Shown: piece after piece, positions 1-8,776 of the stretch
How the letters are laid out: every line of letters begins with the position of its first letter
How positions within the stretch are numbered: position 1 is the first letter of the stretch
Notes under the pieces: generated by a model
What the model saw: the letters and a program-made list of their open reading frames with translations, nothing else
What the model was told of the DNA's origin: nothing
Database searches by the model: none
Translations under genes and position numbers: made by a program
Origin: Streptomyces canus
GTDB lineage: Bacteria; Actinomycetota; Actinomycetes; Streptomycetales; Streptomycetaceae
NCBI RefSeq assembly: GCF_030816965.1
Contig: NZ_JAUSYQ010000002.1
Location: 2,196,001-2,260,000 of the forward strand
Length of the DNA: 64,000 nt
Direction of reading: 5' to 3'

Positions 1-746
1 ATGACCTGGTAGGTGCGGTGGTAGACGAGCTGCACGGAGTAGAGCAGGTCCTGCACGGCGATCACGCTGACGATGGAGGTGCCCTTGAGGGTGCCGATCA
101 GCATGTTCCCGGCCGGGGGAACGATGGAGCGCATCGCCTGCGGCAGCACGATCCGCCACCAGCGCCGCCATCGACTGAGCCCGAGCGCCTGCGCGGCCTC
201 GATCTGCCCGCGGTCGACGGAGAGGATCCCGCCGCGCACGACCTCGGCGGCGTAGGCGGCCTCGTGCAGGGTCAGGCCGATGACCGCGACGGTGACCGGG
301 CCGAGCAGGTCGACCGTTCGCACCCCGAGGATCCGCGGGTACAGCGCCCCGATGTTGAACCAGAGCAGCAGCTGCACCAGGATCGGGATCGACCGGAACA
401 GCCAGACGTATCCCCAACTCACGCTTCTGAGCACCGGGTTGGCGGAAAGCCGGGCCGCCGCGAGCAGCGCGCCCAGCACGAAGCCGAGCGTCATCACCAC
501 GGCGGTCAGCCAGAGCGTGAGCCACAGCCCGCGCAGCACCGCGTCGGTGGTGAAGTAGTCCGCGACGACGTCCCACTGGAAGGCGTCGTTGCGCAGGACG
601 GAGTTGACGGCGAGCCCGAGCAGTGCGAGAACGGCGACGGCGGCCGCCCACTGGCCGAGACGGCGACGCGGGACGATCCGCAGGGAATCCGCGTACTCCG
701 GTATGCCGGGCGCGGAGGAGGCTTTGGCGAGGGTGTCGGAGGACAT
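1..746 (-). CDS. Polar amino-acid ABC transporter permease (3' end outside window)
   Basis: Inner-membrane permease of a polar amino-acid/cystine-type ABC importer. The 248 visible residues start at ATG 746 and run off the left edge with no stop. A short cytoplasmic N-terminus is followed by hydrophobic segments at about 32-50, 73-98, 118-135 and 148-160. The EAA coupling loop that contacts the ATPase is clear at about 183-200 (EAAQALGLSRWRRW). GGAG lies 7 nt before the ATG. It is divergent from the binding-protein gene at 1177, so the two probably serve one transporter; the ATPase gene is presumably left of the window. The substrate cannot be read from sequence, but the Cys leader next door suggests cysteine/cystine or another sulfur compound (inference). 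Confidence 0.9.
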   Translation of the reverse strand, partial: MSSDTLAKASSAPGIPEYADSLRIVPRRRLGQWAAAVAVLALLGLAVNSVLRNDAFQWDVVADYFTTDAVLRGLWLTLWLTAVVMTLGFVLGALLAAARLSANPVLRSVSWGYVWLFRSIPILVQLLLWFNIGALYPRILGVRTVDLLGPVTVAVIGLTLHEAAYAAEVVRGGILSVDRGQIEAAQALGLSRWRRWWRIVLPQAMRSIVPPAGNMLIGTLKGTSIVSVIAVQDLLYSVQLVYHRTYQV

Positions 747-765
747 GCGAGGGCTCCGTGGCGAG

Positions 766-806
766 TGGGGCCCCACCCGCTCGAGCGAAGTCGAGAGTGG
801 GGGACG
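766..806. repeat. Short interspersed Streptomyces-type repeat
   Basis: Just upstream of the permease start sits a block with the palindrome GTGGGGCCCCAC, then CGCTCGAGCGAAGTCGAGAG and GTGGGG. Arms of CCCAC and GTGGG flank the CTCGAGCGAAGTCGAG core, so it can fold. I recall similar GCTCGAGCGAAGYCGAGAGTGGGG blocks as common between Streptomyces genes. No second full copy was seen in this window. Confidence 0.4.
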
Positions 807-936
807 GTAGAACTCGGACGGGTGCCTTCACACGGGTGCGGCCGAGCCCCTCAGCAGGGCCGCCCTTCGAGACTACGGGTGCGTTTCCCCTCGCTGTCAA
901 GGCCGTCCACACTGTGAGCCGTACGTCTCAAGTCGG

Positions 937-965
937 TTGACGGCAAACCGGATGCCTGTTCCACT
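937..965 (+). promoter_or_regulatory. Probable promoter of the leader peptide
   Basis: TTGACG at 937-942, then 17 nt, then TCCACT at 960-965, which fits a vegetative promoter with a weak -10. Transcription would begin about 7 nt further, at or next to the leader ATG at 972. No ribosome-binding site precedes that ATG, so the leader mRNA may be leaderless. The -10 match is poor. Confidence 0.4.
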
Positions 966-971
966 TACCCC

Positions 972-1043
972 ATGCATCCACAGCAGTGGCTGGTCAAGCG
1001 CTCCCACATCGACTTCGGTCGCGTGTGGTCCTCTTCCTGTTGA
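972..1043 (+). CDS. Cysteine-ending leader peptide
   Basis: A 23-residue ORF that ends SHIDFGRVWSSSC immediately before TGA. Short Streptomyces leader peptides upstream of sulfur and cysteine genes share an R-x-H-(V/I)-D-(L/F)-x-R-V-x-S-x-x-C tail (recalled family knowledge), and this one fits. The last sense codon is Cys (TGT at 1038-1040), and a strong hairpin begins 14 nt after the stop. The layout suggests that the ribosome's behaviour at the terminal Cys codon or the stop decides whether the hairpin forms. The gene controlled is the ABC binding protein at 1177. No Shine-Dalgarno sequence is seen before the ATG. Confidence 0.75.
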   Translation: MHPQQWLVKRSHIDFGRVWSSSC

Positions 1044-1056
1044 GCTGACCCACTGC

Positions 1057-1078
1057 GCGCCCTGATTCCTCAGGGCGC
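1057..1078 (+). terminator. Attenuator hairpin after the leader peptide
   Basis: Perfect 9-bp stem GCGCCCTGA (1057-1065) and TCAGGGCGC (1070-1078) with loop TTCC, followed by the pyrimidine-rich run CTTTCGCGTTCTCCTTCC. It lies between the leader stop codon (1043) and the binding-protein start (1177). It looks like a transcription attenuator. The tail is not a pure T-run, so termination strength is uncertain. Confidence 0.6.
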
Positions 1079-1176
1079 CTTTCGCGTTCTCCTTCCTCGC
1101 CTTCGCGCATCCTCCCCGCCTTCACACGCGCCCTCCCCTCACTCCGCGTTCCTCGCTTCCAGGAGACCGCCCCACC

Positions 1177-2103
1177 GTGCGCCCACTCACGCATGCCCGA
1201 AACAGACTGATCATCCCCTTCGCCCTCATCACCGCGGGCACCCTGCTCCTGACCGCGTGCGGCTCGGGAGCGGACGACACCGCCACGGCCTCGGCCCGGG
1301 CCGAGGCGATCCCCACCACCGACGTCGTCTCCGCGATCAGGAAGAACGACGCAGCGGCCAAGCTGCTGCCGCCCGGCACCACGAGCCTGACCCTCGCCGT
1401 CAGCGTCTCCGGCCAGCCGCCGGGCACCTCGATCCTGGAGGACGGCAAGACACTGGCCGGCCAGGACGTCGACTTCGCCAACGCGGTCGCCAAGGTCCTC
1501 GGCATCAGGCTGAAGACCGAGCAGGCGAGCTTCGAGGCGATCCTGCCGGCCCTCGGCAGCGGCAGGTACGACCTCGGCGTCGGCAACTTCGGCGTGACCG
1601 ACGAGCGCCGCAGGACGATCGACTTCGTCACCTACATCAACGACGGCCAGGGCTTCGCCACCCGCAGCGACAGCAAGCTCACCAGGATCACCGACCTGAC
1701 CCAGCTGTGCGGCCTGAACGTGGCGACCGGCGCGGGCACGACGTTCGAAGCCACGCTGGAGGACAACAAGCACCTCTGCAAAAAGCCCTACAAGGTGCAG
1801 ACCTACAACGAGCAGGGCGCGATCTGGTCCTCACTTCAACAGGGCCGCAGCGACATCGTGATGTCCACGATCAACGGCCTGCGTTACGCGGTGGCCCACC
1901 AGCAGGGCGTGAAGTTCCTCAACGAGTACCACCGCCTGGACGTGGGTTTCGCCTTCAGGAAGGGCACTCCCCTGGCCAAGGCGTTCCAGGCGGCGGTGAA
2001 TGACCTCATCAAAAACGGCACCTACGCCAGGATCCTCAAGAAATGGGGCACCGAAGGGTCGGCGACGACCGCCTCCCGCATCTCCCCACCCGAACTGAAG
2101 TAA
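1177..2103 (+). CDS. Amino-acid ABC transporter substrate-binding lipoprotein
   Basis: Extracytoplasmic solute-binding protein of family 3 (SBP_bac_3), 308 residues, tethered to the membrane by a lipid. The signal peptide ends in lipobox LTAC with lipidated Cys28. The binding domain spans about 60-295 and has the family's ligand-contact stretches (VDFANAVAKVLGI, SFEAILPALGSGRYDLGV, TDERRRTIDFVTY). The start is GTG 1177, with AGGAGA about 10 nt before it. It is divergent from the permease ending at 746 and lies 133 nt after the Cys leader stop, so it is probably regulated by attenuation in response to cysteine (inference). The ligand is not determinable from sequence alone. Confidence 0.9.
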   Translation: MRPLTHARNRLIIPFALITAGTLLLTACGSGADDTATASARAEAIPTTDVVSAIRKNDAAAKLLPPGTTSLTLAVSVSGQPPGTSILEDGKTLAGQDVDFANAVAKVLGIRLKTEQASFEAILPALGSGRYDLGVGNFGVTDERRRTIDFVTYINDGQGFATRSDSKLTRITDLTQLCGLNVATGAGTTFEATLEDNKHLCKKPYKVQTYNEQGAIWSSLQQGRSDIVMSTINGLRYAVAHQQGVKFLNEYHRLDVGFAFRKGTPLAKAFQAAVNDLIKNGTYARILKKWGTEGSATTASRISPPELK

Positions 2104-2381
2104 CGCTCTGACCTGAGGTTTCGTCAGAGCTGCACGCTGTCGGCCCCGTTCACCCGTACGCCCCACCTCTCACCCGTACGCCGTGAAGAATCATATTTCA
2201 CTCACAGTCAGCAGCCGTATGGGACACGACCCTTGGGGTACCCGGCCTCTCGACGTATTCGCTGTGCACCAGTAGCGTCACAAACCCCCCGCGCGGCGGC
2301 TATCCACTTGGCGCGCGATCCGCATCATGGATGACCATAGGGATACAGAAGCAAGAGAGACCGCTGTGAGAGGAGGCGTCC

Positions 2382-2822
2382 ATGGGATCGGTGCGCAAAG
2401 CGAGTGCCTGGCTGGGCCTCGTTGACGACAACGATGACGAGCGTTACTACGACGACGACGGATACTCCGAAGGGACCGAGCCCGGGGATGCCTGGGTCAC
2501 CGACCCGCGGGTCAAGGTGGCTTCGGACGTCGCCGAGGAGAGAGGCCGCCGGATCGGCACGGTGACCCCGGACAGCTTCCGGGACGCCCGCGCGATCGGC
2601 GAACTGTTCCGCGAAGGCGTCCCCGTCATCATGAACCTCACCGCGATGGAGGCCTCCGACGCCAAGCGCGTCGTCGACTTCGCGGCCGGGCTGATCTTCG
2701 GACTGCGCGGTTCCATCGAGCGCGTGTCCACCCGGGTGTTCCTGCTGTCACCCGCCAACACGGAGATCGTGAACGGCGACCCGGCCGCGCACCGCACGGA
2801 CGGCTTCTTCAACCAGAGCTGA
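2382..2822 (+). CDS. sflA: SepF-like cell-division protein
   Basis: A SepF-domain protein of 146 residues. SepF proteins bind FtsZ and anchor it to the membrane; Streptomyces carries a main sepF plus SepF-like paralogs (SflA, SflB) that affect septation and hyphal branching. Here a short basic start ([13 protein letters not shown]) leads to a very acidic linker at about 16-30, then the SepF core from about residue 58 (IGTVTPDSF ... VPVIMNLT ... RVVDFAAGL). It is not in a division cluster with ftsZ, which argues for a paralog. The symbol comes from recalled synteny with SCO1749 and is tentative. The 278 nt upstream carry no other gene. Confidence 0.8.
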   Translation: MGSVRKASAWLGLVDDNDDERYYDDDGYSEGTEPGDAWVTDPRVKVASDVAEERGRRIGTVTPDSFRDARAIGELFREGVPVIMNLTAMEASDAKRVVDFAAGLIFGLRGSIERVSTRVFLLSPANTEIVNGDPAAHRTDGFFNQS

Positions 2823-2858
2823 GGCAGGGCCGCTCGCCGGCCCTGCCCCGCGCAGGGT

Positions 2859-4031
2859 CTACCGGAAGGCATCCAGTCCGGTGAGCGCCTTGCCCAGCAC
2901 CAGCTGGTGCATCTCCACGGTGCCCTCGTACGTCAGCACCGACTCGAGGTTCGTCGCGTGCCGCATGACGGGGTATTCGAGGGAGATCCCGTTGGCCCCG
3001 AGGATCGTCCGCGCCGTACGGCAGATCTCGATCGCCTCGCGGACGTTGTTGAGCTTGCCGAAGCTGACCTGCTCGGGACGCAGGCGGCCGGCGTCCATGC
3101 GCCGCCCCAGATGGTGGGCGAGCAGAATCCCCTTGTGCAGTTCCACCGCCATGTCGGCGAGTTTGGCCTGAGTGAGCTGGAAGCCCCCGATCGGCCGCCC
3201 GAACTGCTCCCGCGTCTTCGCATAGTCGACGGCGGTCTCGAAACACGACCGCGCCGCCCCCATGGCCCCCCACACGATCCCGTACCGGGCGTGCGACAGG
3301 CAGCTGAGCGGCCCCTTGAGCCCGGCGACCTCAGGCAGCACCGCGTCGGCGGGCAGCCGTACGTCGTCGAGGACGAGCTCACTGGTGACACTGGCCCGCA
3401 GCGACCACTTGTGCTTGATCTCGGGCGCCGAGAAGCCCGGTGTGTCGGTCGGCACCACAAAGCCGCGGATCGCTTCGTCGGTCTGCGCCCAGACGACGGC
3501 GACCCCGGCGACCGACCCGTTGGTGATCCACATCTTGCGCCCGTTCAGCACCCAGTCCGTGCCGTCCTTCTTGGCGTACGTCCGCATGGATCCGGGGTCG
3601 GAGCCGTGATCGGGTTCGGTGAGCCCGAAGCAGCCGATGACCTCACCGGCGGCCATGCGCGGCAGCCAGGTCTGCTTCTGCTCCTCGCTGCCGAACCGGT
3701 GGATGGCGTACATGGCGAGAGAGCCCTGCACCGAGACGAGGGACCGGATCCCGGAGTCGGCGGCCTCCAGCTCCAGACAGGCGAGCCCGTACTGCACGGC
3801 GGAGGCGCCCGCGCATCCGTAGCCGCTCAGGGACATCCCGAGGGCGCCGATCTCCCCCAGCTCACGGGCGAGGTCCCTGATCCCCGGCAACTCACCCTGC
3901 TCGTACCAGTCCGCGACATACGGCAGGACACGGTCGGCCGCCCAGGTCCGCACGGTCCCACGGATCGCCAGGTCCTCCGGCTCCAGCAGGTCGTCGATAC
4001 CGAGCGGGTCGGCGGGGTCGAACGGGGCCAT
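2859..4031 (-). CDS. Acyl-CoA dehydrogenase, glutaryl-CoA dehydrogenase-like
   Basis: FAD-dependent acyl-CoA dehydrogenase of 390 residues that oxidises an acyl-CoA at the alpha-beta position and passes electrons to ETF. The usual N-terminal helical, middle beta (CFGLTEPDHGSDPGSM, WITNGSVAGV) and C-terminal helical domains are all present. Glu369 in the TYEGT motif is in the position of the catalytic base of glutaryl-CoA and isovaleryl-CoA types. The start was set at ATG 4031 because GGAGG lies 8 nt before it; a more upstream ATG at 4058 lacks a site. It stands alone and is convergent with sflA (36 nt between the stops). Substrate specificity is not proven by sequence. Confidence 0.88.
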   Translation of the reverse strand: MAPFDPADPLGIDDLLEPEDLAIRGTVRTWAADRVLPYVADWYEQGELPGIRDLARELGEIGALGMSLSGYGCAGASAVQYGLACLELEAADSGIRSLVSVQGSLAMYAIHRFGSEEQKQTWLPRMAAGEVIGCFGLTEPDHGSDPGSMRTYAKKDGTDWVLNGRKMWITNGSVAGVAVVWAQTDEAIRGFVVPTDTPGFSAPEIKHKWSLRASVTSELVLDDVRLPADAVLPEVAGLKGPLSCLSHARYGIVWGAMGAARSCFETAVDYAKTREQFGRPIGGFQLTQAKLADMAVELHKGILLAHHLGRRMDAGRLRPEQVSFGKLNNVREAIEICRTARTILGANGISLEYPVMRHATNLESVLTYEGTVEMHQLVLGKALTGLDAFR

Positions 4032-4129
4032 GAGCACATCCTCCGAGAGCCAGCTCAAAACTAGCAGCGCTAGTTACGCTTCACGGCTGACGTTACGACG
4101 CGGCGTCCCGCACGTCCAGATGCCTGGCG

Positions 4130-5731
4130 TCAGACCGAGACGCGGGACTCCGCGACCTCCCGCGGCGACGGAAGCTCCACCGCCGCCGGGGACTCGCCGC
4201 ACTGCATCGCCCGCGGCAACCGCAGCGCCATCACCGCGCCCAGCACCAACAACCCGGCGCTCACCAGCAAGGTCACGTGCAGCCCGTGCACGAAGGAGTC
4301 CTGGGCGGCCCGGCGCAGGGCCACCCCCGCGGGTCCACCCAGGTGTCCGGCGACCTCGTAGGCCTCGCCCAGGGAGTGCCCGGCCGACCTGGACGCCGCG
4401 TCCGGGACGCCCGGCACGCCGGAGAGGCCGGGCGTGTACGCCGCGTTCATCACACTGCCGAGCAGCGCTATGCCGATGCCCGCACCGAGCTGGTACGAGG
4501 TCTCGCCGATCGCCGCCGCCCCGCCCGCCTGCTCCGGGGGAGCCTCGCTGAGCATCGACTCGTACGCCCCGAAAAGCGTCGTCTCCAGACCGAACCCGAG
4601 CAGTACGAACCCGGACAGCAGCAGGCCCGTGTTGTCCGCGTCGTCCATCGCGGTCAGCAGAAGTACGGCCACGGCCGTGAGGCAGAACCCGGCACAGACC
4701 ATCCGGCGCGGCCCGAATCTCCGCAGCAGACGCGCTCCGGCCAGCCCCGCCGCCATCGCGGCGATCGTCAGCGGCAGCAGCCGCAGACCGGTCTCCAGCG
4801 GGGACAGGTCCAGGACCAGTTGGAGATACTGCGCCGCGATCAGTTCGAGCCCGACGAGGGCGAGCATCGCCAGGACGATGCAGCCGACCGAGGTGCTGAA
4901 CGCCGGGCGCGCGAACATCCGCAGGTCCACCAGGGGATGCGTGAGCCGCCGCTGCCGCCGTACGAACACGACGAGCAGGACCGCGCCCACGACCAGCGGT
5001 ACCGCGGTGAACACGTCGAGCTCCCCGGCGCCGAGCTGCTTCACGCCGAGGACGAGGCCGAACAGCCCGGCGGCGGCCATCAGCGCGCCGACGACGTCCC
5101 AGGGACCGTTTGCGGCGCCCTTCGACTCGGGCAGCAGCAGGCGGCCCACCGGCAGGCTGACCAGCATCAGCGGGATGTTGATGAGGAAGACCGACCCCCA
5201 CCAGAAGTGCTCCAGGAGGAAGCCGCCGAGCAGTGGTCCGACGGCCGCGCCGACGGCGGCGACCGCGCTCCAGATGCCGATCGCGAGCGCCCGCTCGCGC
5301 CGGTCGGGGAAGACCTGGCGAAGGATCGAGAGGGTGGCGGGCATGATCATCGCGCCGCCGACGCCGAGCAGCGCCCGCGCGAGGATCAGCACCTGGGCGG
5401 TGTCCGCGAGGGCGGCGACACCGGAGGCGACGCCGAAGAGGGCGTAGCCGAGGAGGAGGACCCTTCTGCGGCCCACACGGTCGCCGAGCGTGCCGAAGAG
5501 GATCAGCAGCGAGGCGCAGACGAGGGGATAGACGTCGACGATCCAGAGCAGCTCTATCGCGCCGGGTTTGAGGTCCTCGGTGACGGCGGGCACCGCCACG
5601 TGCAGCACGGTCGCGTCGAGGGCGACCAGGAGCAGGCTGACGCAGAGGACGACGAGGACGACCCAGCGGTTTGCACCGGCCCCGGCCGCCCGACGGCGCA
5701 GCGCTGCGGCGGCCGTGGTCGTCCCGGACAT
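4130..5731 (-). CDS. MFS drug exporter, DHA2 family
   Basis: Proton-driven multidrug efflux protein of the major facilitator superfamily, 533 residues, with about 14 predicted membrane segments as in DHA2 (EmrB/QacA) members. Visible markers are the first-helix motif LDATVLHVAVPAV, motif A GTLGDRVGRRRVLLLGY, and the conserved proline/glycine helix near VGPLLGGFLLEHFWW. The start at ATG 5731 is backed by GGGAGG about 7 nt upstream; the in-frame ATG at 5791 is less likely. No adjacent TetR or MarR regulator is present, so its control is unclear. Substrate unknown. Confidence 0.9.
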   Translation of the reverse strand: MSGTTTAAAALRRRAAGAGANRWVVLVVLCVSLLLVALDATVLHVAVPAVTEDLKPGAIELLWIVDVYPLVCASLLILFGTLGDRVGRRRVLLLGYALFGVASGVAALADTAQVLILARALLGVGGAMIMPATLSILRQVFPDRRERALAIGIWSAVAAVGAAVGPLLGGFLLEHFWWGSVFLINIPLMLVSLPVGRLLLPESKGAANGPWDVVGALMAAAGLFGLVLGVKQLGAGELDVFTAVPLVVGAVLLVVFVRRQRRLTHPLVDLRMFARPAFSTSVGCIVLAMLALVGLELIAAQYLQLVLDLSPLETGLRLLPLTIAAMAAGLAGARLLRRFGPRRMVCAGFCLTAVAVLLLTAMDDADNTGLLLSGFVLLGFGLETTLFGAYESMLSEAPPEQAGGAAAIGETSYQLGAGIGIALLGSVMNAAYTPGLSGVPGVPDAASRSAGHSLGEAYEVAGHLGGPAGVALRRAAQDSFVHGLHVTLLVSAGLLVLGAVMALRLPRAMQCGESPAAVELPSPREVAESRVSV

Positions 5732-5993
5732 GTACGTACCTCCCAGATGTTCCCTGGCGTTCGGCGGGCACACGGGGTGGGGACTCCCCATGATCTCGGC
5801 CGGAGAGGAGCGGTGTGTCTCCGGCCCGCGCAGCGAACGGCGGGTGACACGTCAGCGTACGCGAGTTCGCGCGTCGGCCCAGTGGCGGACCTCTCAGACT
5901 TCACGCGGAACACGTGTGGCGTACACCACGTTCTCATCCGGTCCCACGCCCCGGCGGGCGTGCCGGTTCGGCGCGCGGTCGATAATCGGGCCC

Positions 5994-7193
5994 GTGACCG
6001 ATCTTGGAACGCGCACCGAACCGGCCCTGCGCCGAACCGCCCCGGCCCTGCGCCGAGCCGCCCCGGCGCTGCTCGGCTATGCGGCCGTACGCGCCCTGGG
6101 CCTCATCACCCTGGCCCTGTGGAGCGCGGCGCGCGACAAGAGCGCGTACACCCTGCTGACGGCCCGCTGGGACGCCCTCTGGTACACGAGGGTCGCCGAA
6201 CTCGGTTACGGCTACGAGGTACGGCTGCCGAACGGCGACGTGCACTCGAACCTGGCGTTCTTCCCGCTCCTGCCCTGGCTGGAGCGGCTGCTGTCCGCGG
6301 TGACGCCACTGTCGTACGCCGACGCGGGCTTCGTGACGTCCTTGCTCGCCTCCTTGTTCGCGGCCTGGGGCGTCTTCGCGGTGACGGATCACGTGTACGG
6401 CCGCCGGGCCGGCGTCTGCGCAGTCCTGCTGTGGGCCGTCCTGCCCGTCGGGATCGTCCAGTCGATGGCGTACAGCGAGTCCCTGTTCACCGCGCTGGCC
6501 GCCTGGTCGCTGTACGCCCTCCTGACCGGCCGCTGGCTGACGGCGGGCCTGCTGGCCTCCCTGGCCGGCCTGACGCGTCCGGTGGGCCTCGCGGTGGTCG
6601 CGGCGGTGTGGGCGGCGGGGATCGCCGCCTCCCTGCGGGCCCGACGGGACCGCGCCGCGTCCGGGTCGGAGCGGGTCACGCCGGCCGGGGCGACCACAGC
6701 CGCGCAGGCCGCGGGCATGGCCCTCGCCCCTCTCGGTGCCGCCGCGTATGTCCTGTGGGTCGGTCACCGCACCGGCGGCGGGCCGCTCGGCTATCTCGAC
6801 GTGCAGGCGGGGTGGCGCAACGGATTCGACGGCGGATACGCCTTCGCCCGCTTCGTCGCCGACAAGTTCACGTCGTTCCCGTCGGCCCTCGCCGGCGTGG
6901 GGCTGATCGTCGGGGTGGGGCTGGTCGTGTGGCTGTACGTCATCTGTGTGCGGCAGGGCCAGCCGCTGCCCCTGCTGGTGTACGCCGGGGTCGTCACGGC
7001 GCTCGCCCTGTGCGCGTCCAGCTACTTCGGCTCGAAACCGCGCCTGCTGATGCCCGCCTTCCCCCTGTTGCTCCCCCTCGCCCTGGCCCTGGCGCGCTCG
7101 AGGAGCCGCAGGTCAGCCGGGGTCGTGACGGTGATCGCCCTCGCGTCCGCCCTGTACGGCGCCTTCTGGCTGAACGGCTCCGGCCCGCCATGA
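5994..7193 (+). CDS. PIG-V/Mannosyl_trans2-like membrane glycosyltransferase
   Basis: An integral membrane protein of 399 residues resembling the GPI mannosyltransferase PIG-V family, which transfers sugars from a polyprenyl-phosphate donor. Near residues 54-100 it shows the family pattern of an aromatic/acidic loop (ARWDALWYTRVAELGYGY) and then HSNLAFFPLLPWL. Several hydrophobic helices follow through the C-terminus. The GTG at 5994 fits the domain start; no strong ribosome-binding site is seen. It stands alone, divergent from the DHA2 exporter. The acceptor is unknown, with lipoglycan or protein O-mannosylation as possibilities. Confidence 0.75.
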   Translation: MTDLGTRTEPALRRTAPALRRAAPALLGYAAVRALGLITLALWSAARDKSAYTLLTARWDALWYTRVAELGYGYEVRLPNGDVHSNLAFFPLLPWLERLLSAVTPLSYADAGFVTSLLASLFAAWGVFAVTDHVYGRRAGVCAVLLWAVLPVGIVQSMAYSESLFTALAAWSLYALLTGRWLTAGLLASLAGLTRPVGLAVVAAVWAAGIAASLRARRDRAASGSERVTPAGATTAAQAAGMALAPLGAAAYVLWVGHRTGGGPLGYLDVQAGWRNGFDGGYAFARFVADKFTSFPSALAGVGLIVGVGLVVWLYVICVRQGQPLPLLVYAGVVTALALCASSYFGSKPRLLMPAFPLLLPLALALARSRSRRSAGVVTVIALASALYGAFWLNGSGPP

Positions 7194-7430
7194 TCGACTC
7201 CGGGCACCGATGAGCACCCGGATAATTCCGTCCCATGATTCGGTGAACTAATTCATAAGGGCCAATAAACCCGGCCCCGGAATGATCAAAGGAATTGAAG
7301 GACACAGCCGCGCGCCTTTGCAGAATCCCTGGAGATAAACCCCCGACTGAGAGCAATCCCACATCACATCGTCATCACAAAGCCGCTGATTCGACAGGTA
7401 CCAGAGCTCACTCGCTGTAACGTCGATTGG

Positions 7431-8462
7431 GTGCGTACCGAACGAAACCTCACCCGTCTGGACCGGGTGTTCGCCAGGCTGGACCGTGAGCCGGAACGAC
7501 CGGCCCACCTCAGCGTGCCCAGGGCGAGCCGGCACCGGACCGTCCTGGTGATCGCCGCCCTGGCCTTCTACCTGGCGATCGTGTGGCTCGTGGTGACCAC
7601 CTCGTGGCTGGTCCGCCTCGACTGGCAGGTCATGTTCTTCCGGCCGTACCAGCAGTGGGCCTCCATCCACTGGTTCGTCGACTACTACGTGGTGCTGGGC
7701 CAGCGCGGCCCGACCGCGGTGATGGTCGCGGCCTGGCTGGGCTGGCGTTCCTGGCGGCAGCACACCGTGCGCCCGCTGCTGACCCTGGGCGCCTCGCTGC
7801 TGCTGCTGAACATCACGGTCGGTGCCGCCAAGTACGGCATGGGAAGACTCGGACCGCACTACGCGACCGTCATCGGCTCGAACGAGATGGGCATGGGCGG
7901 CGATATATTTCCCAGCGGTCACACCGCCAACGCCGTGGTGACCTGGGGGATCCTGGCGTATCTGGCCTCCACCCCGAGGGCCCGCCGCTGGCTTTCCGCC
8001 ATCTCCGCGGTGACCTCGCTGGGCGTCGGCATGGCCACCGTCTACCTCGGTACGCACTGGCTGAGCGATGTCCTGCTGGGCTGGGTCGCCGGTCTGCTGA
8101 TCCTGCTCGCGCTGCCCTGGTTCGAGCCGCTGATCGCCCGTGCCGAGACCTACGTGTTCGACCTGCGCGACCGCTGGCGGGCCCGCGGCGGTGCGAAGAC
8201 CCCCGCCCCGGTCACCCCCGTCACGGCGCCCGCGCCCGCCCGCCTCAAGCCGCTCACGGCCCCACAGAACGAGACGGCGGCCCGCACGGCCACCACGCCG
8301 GCGCGTGGCCCCAGGTCACCCCTCTACCTGGCCCCGGGCCCGCACACCACCCGCTCGGAGCGCACACCGGTCACCCCGGCCGGCAGCCGCCGCCCGCCGC
8401 AGTCGGACCGGATCGCGCGCGGCACGCCCTCCCCGGCCACCCGGCCGGTGACCGGCGGCTGA
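7431..8462 (+). CDS. PAP2-family lipid phosphatase
   Basis: Membrane phosphatase of the PAP2/undecaprenyl-diphosphate phosphatase superfamily, 343 residues. The three catalytic blocks are all visible: KYGMGRLGP from Lys134, PSGH at 161-164, and YLGTHWLSD with His209 and Asp213. About six membrane helices lie between residues 35 and 230. The last 100 residues are a Pro/Ala/Arg-rich, probably disordered cytoplasmic tail. The GTG start at 7431 has no Shine-Dalgarno, and TAACGT ends 7 nt before it, so a leaderless transcript is plausible. It likely recycles a polyprenyl diphosphate or dephosphorylates a phospholipid. Confidence 0.88.
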   Translation: MRTERNLTRLDRVFARLDREPERPAHLSVPRASRHRTVLVIAALAFYLAIVWLVVTTSWLVRLDWQVMFFRPYQQWASIHWFVDYYVVLGQRGPTAVMVAAWLGWRSWRQHTVRPLLTLGASLLLLNITVGAAKYGMGRLGPHYATVIGSNEMGMGGDIFPSGHTANAVVTWGILAYLASTPRARRWLSAISAVTSLGVGMATVYLGTHWLSDVLLGWVAGLLILLALPWFEPLIARAETYVFDLRDRWRARGGAKTPAPVTPVTAPAPARLKPLTAPQNETAARTATTPARGPRSPLYLAPGPHTTRSERTPVTPAGSRRPPQSDRIARGTPSPATRPVTGG

Positions 8463-8506
8463 TCCGACCCCGGACAGGGCGGGGCCGGTACGCACGACCA
8501 CCCCGC

Positions 8507-8557
8507 GCATGACGCAGGCCCCGGTTCCACGCAACGGAACCGGGTCCTGCGTCATGC
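8507..8557. terminator. Bidirectional terminator between convergent genes
   Basis: A 22-nt arm at 8507-8528 pairs with 8536-8557 over a 7-nt loop, with one mismatch. It sits between the PAP2 stop (8462) and the I78 stop (8561), so it can serve both genes. No long T-run flanks it. Confidence 0.8.
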
Positions 8558-8560
8558 GGT

Positions 8561-8776
8561 TCAGCCCTTCCAGGCCCGCGCCACGCGGCCGTCCTTCACC
8601 TCGAAGTTCAGCCGGCCCGCGCGGTACTCCATCGTGATGATCGCCCCCGGCGGCAGTGACCTGACCGTCGACCAGCCCCGCTCACGCGCGATCCGCTCGG
8701 CGGAGGCGGAGTCGAGGCCGACGTAGGTGTCCGGGCTGTCCTGGGGTTCGGCGGGCGGTGTCGGAATGGGTGCCAT
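8561..8776 (-). CDS. I78-family peptidase inhibitor
   Basis: A 71-residue protein matching inhibitor family I78: a short disordered proline-rich start, then the compact domain with ERGWSTVRSLPPGAIIT and YRAGRLNFEV (residues about 33-62). I78 proteins are potato-inhibitor-like folds that inhibit serine peptidases. There is no signal peptide, so it would act in the cytoplasm. It is convergent with the PAP2 gene across a hairpin. The peptidase target is unknown. Confidence 0.8.
   Translation of the reverse strand: MAPIPTPPAEPQDSPDTYVGLDSASAERIARERGWSTVRSLPPGAIITMEYRAGRLNFEVKDGRVARAWKG

Noticed and set aside
4277..7213. Very long open frame on the plus strand across the exporter and glycosyltransferase
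   Set aside because: It is the antisense or shifted image of real genes; the translation is Arg/Gly/Pro-rich with no domain, whereas the DHA2 and PIG-V-like frames have clear motifs.
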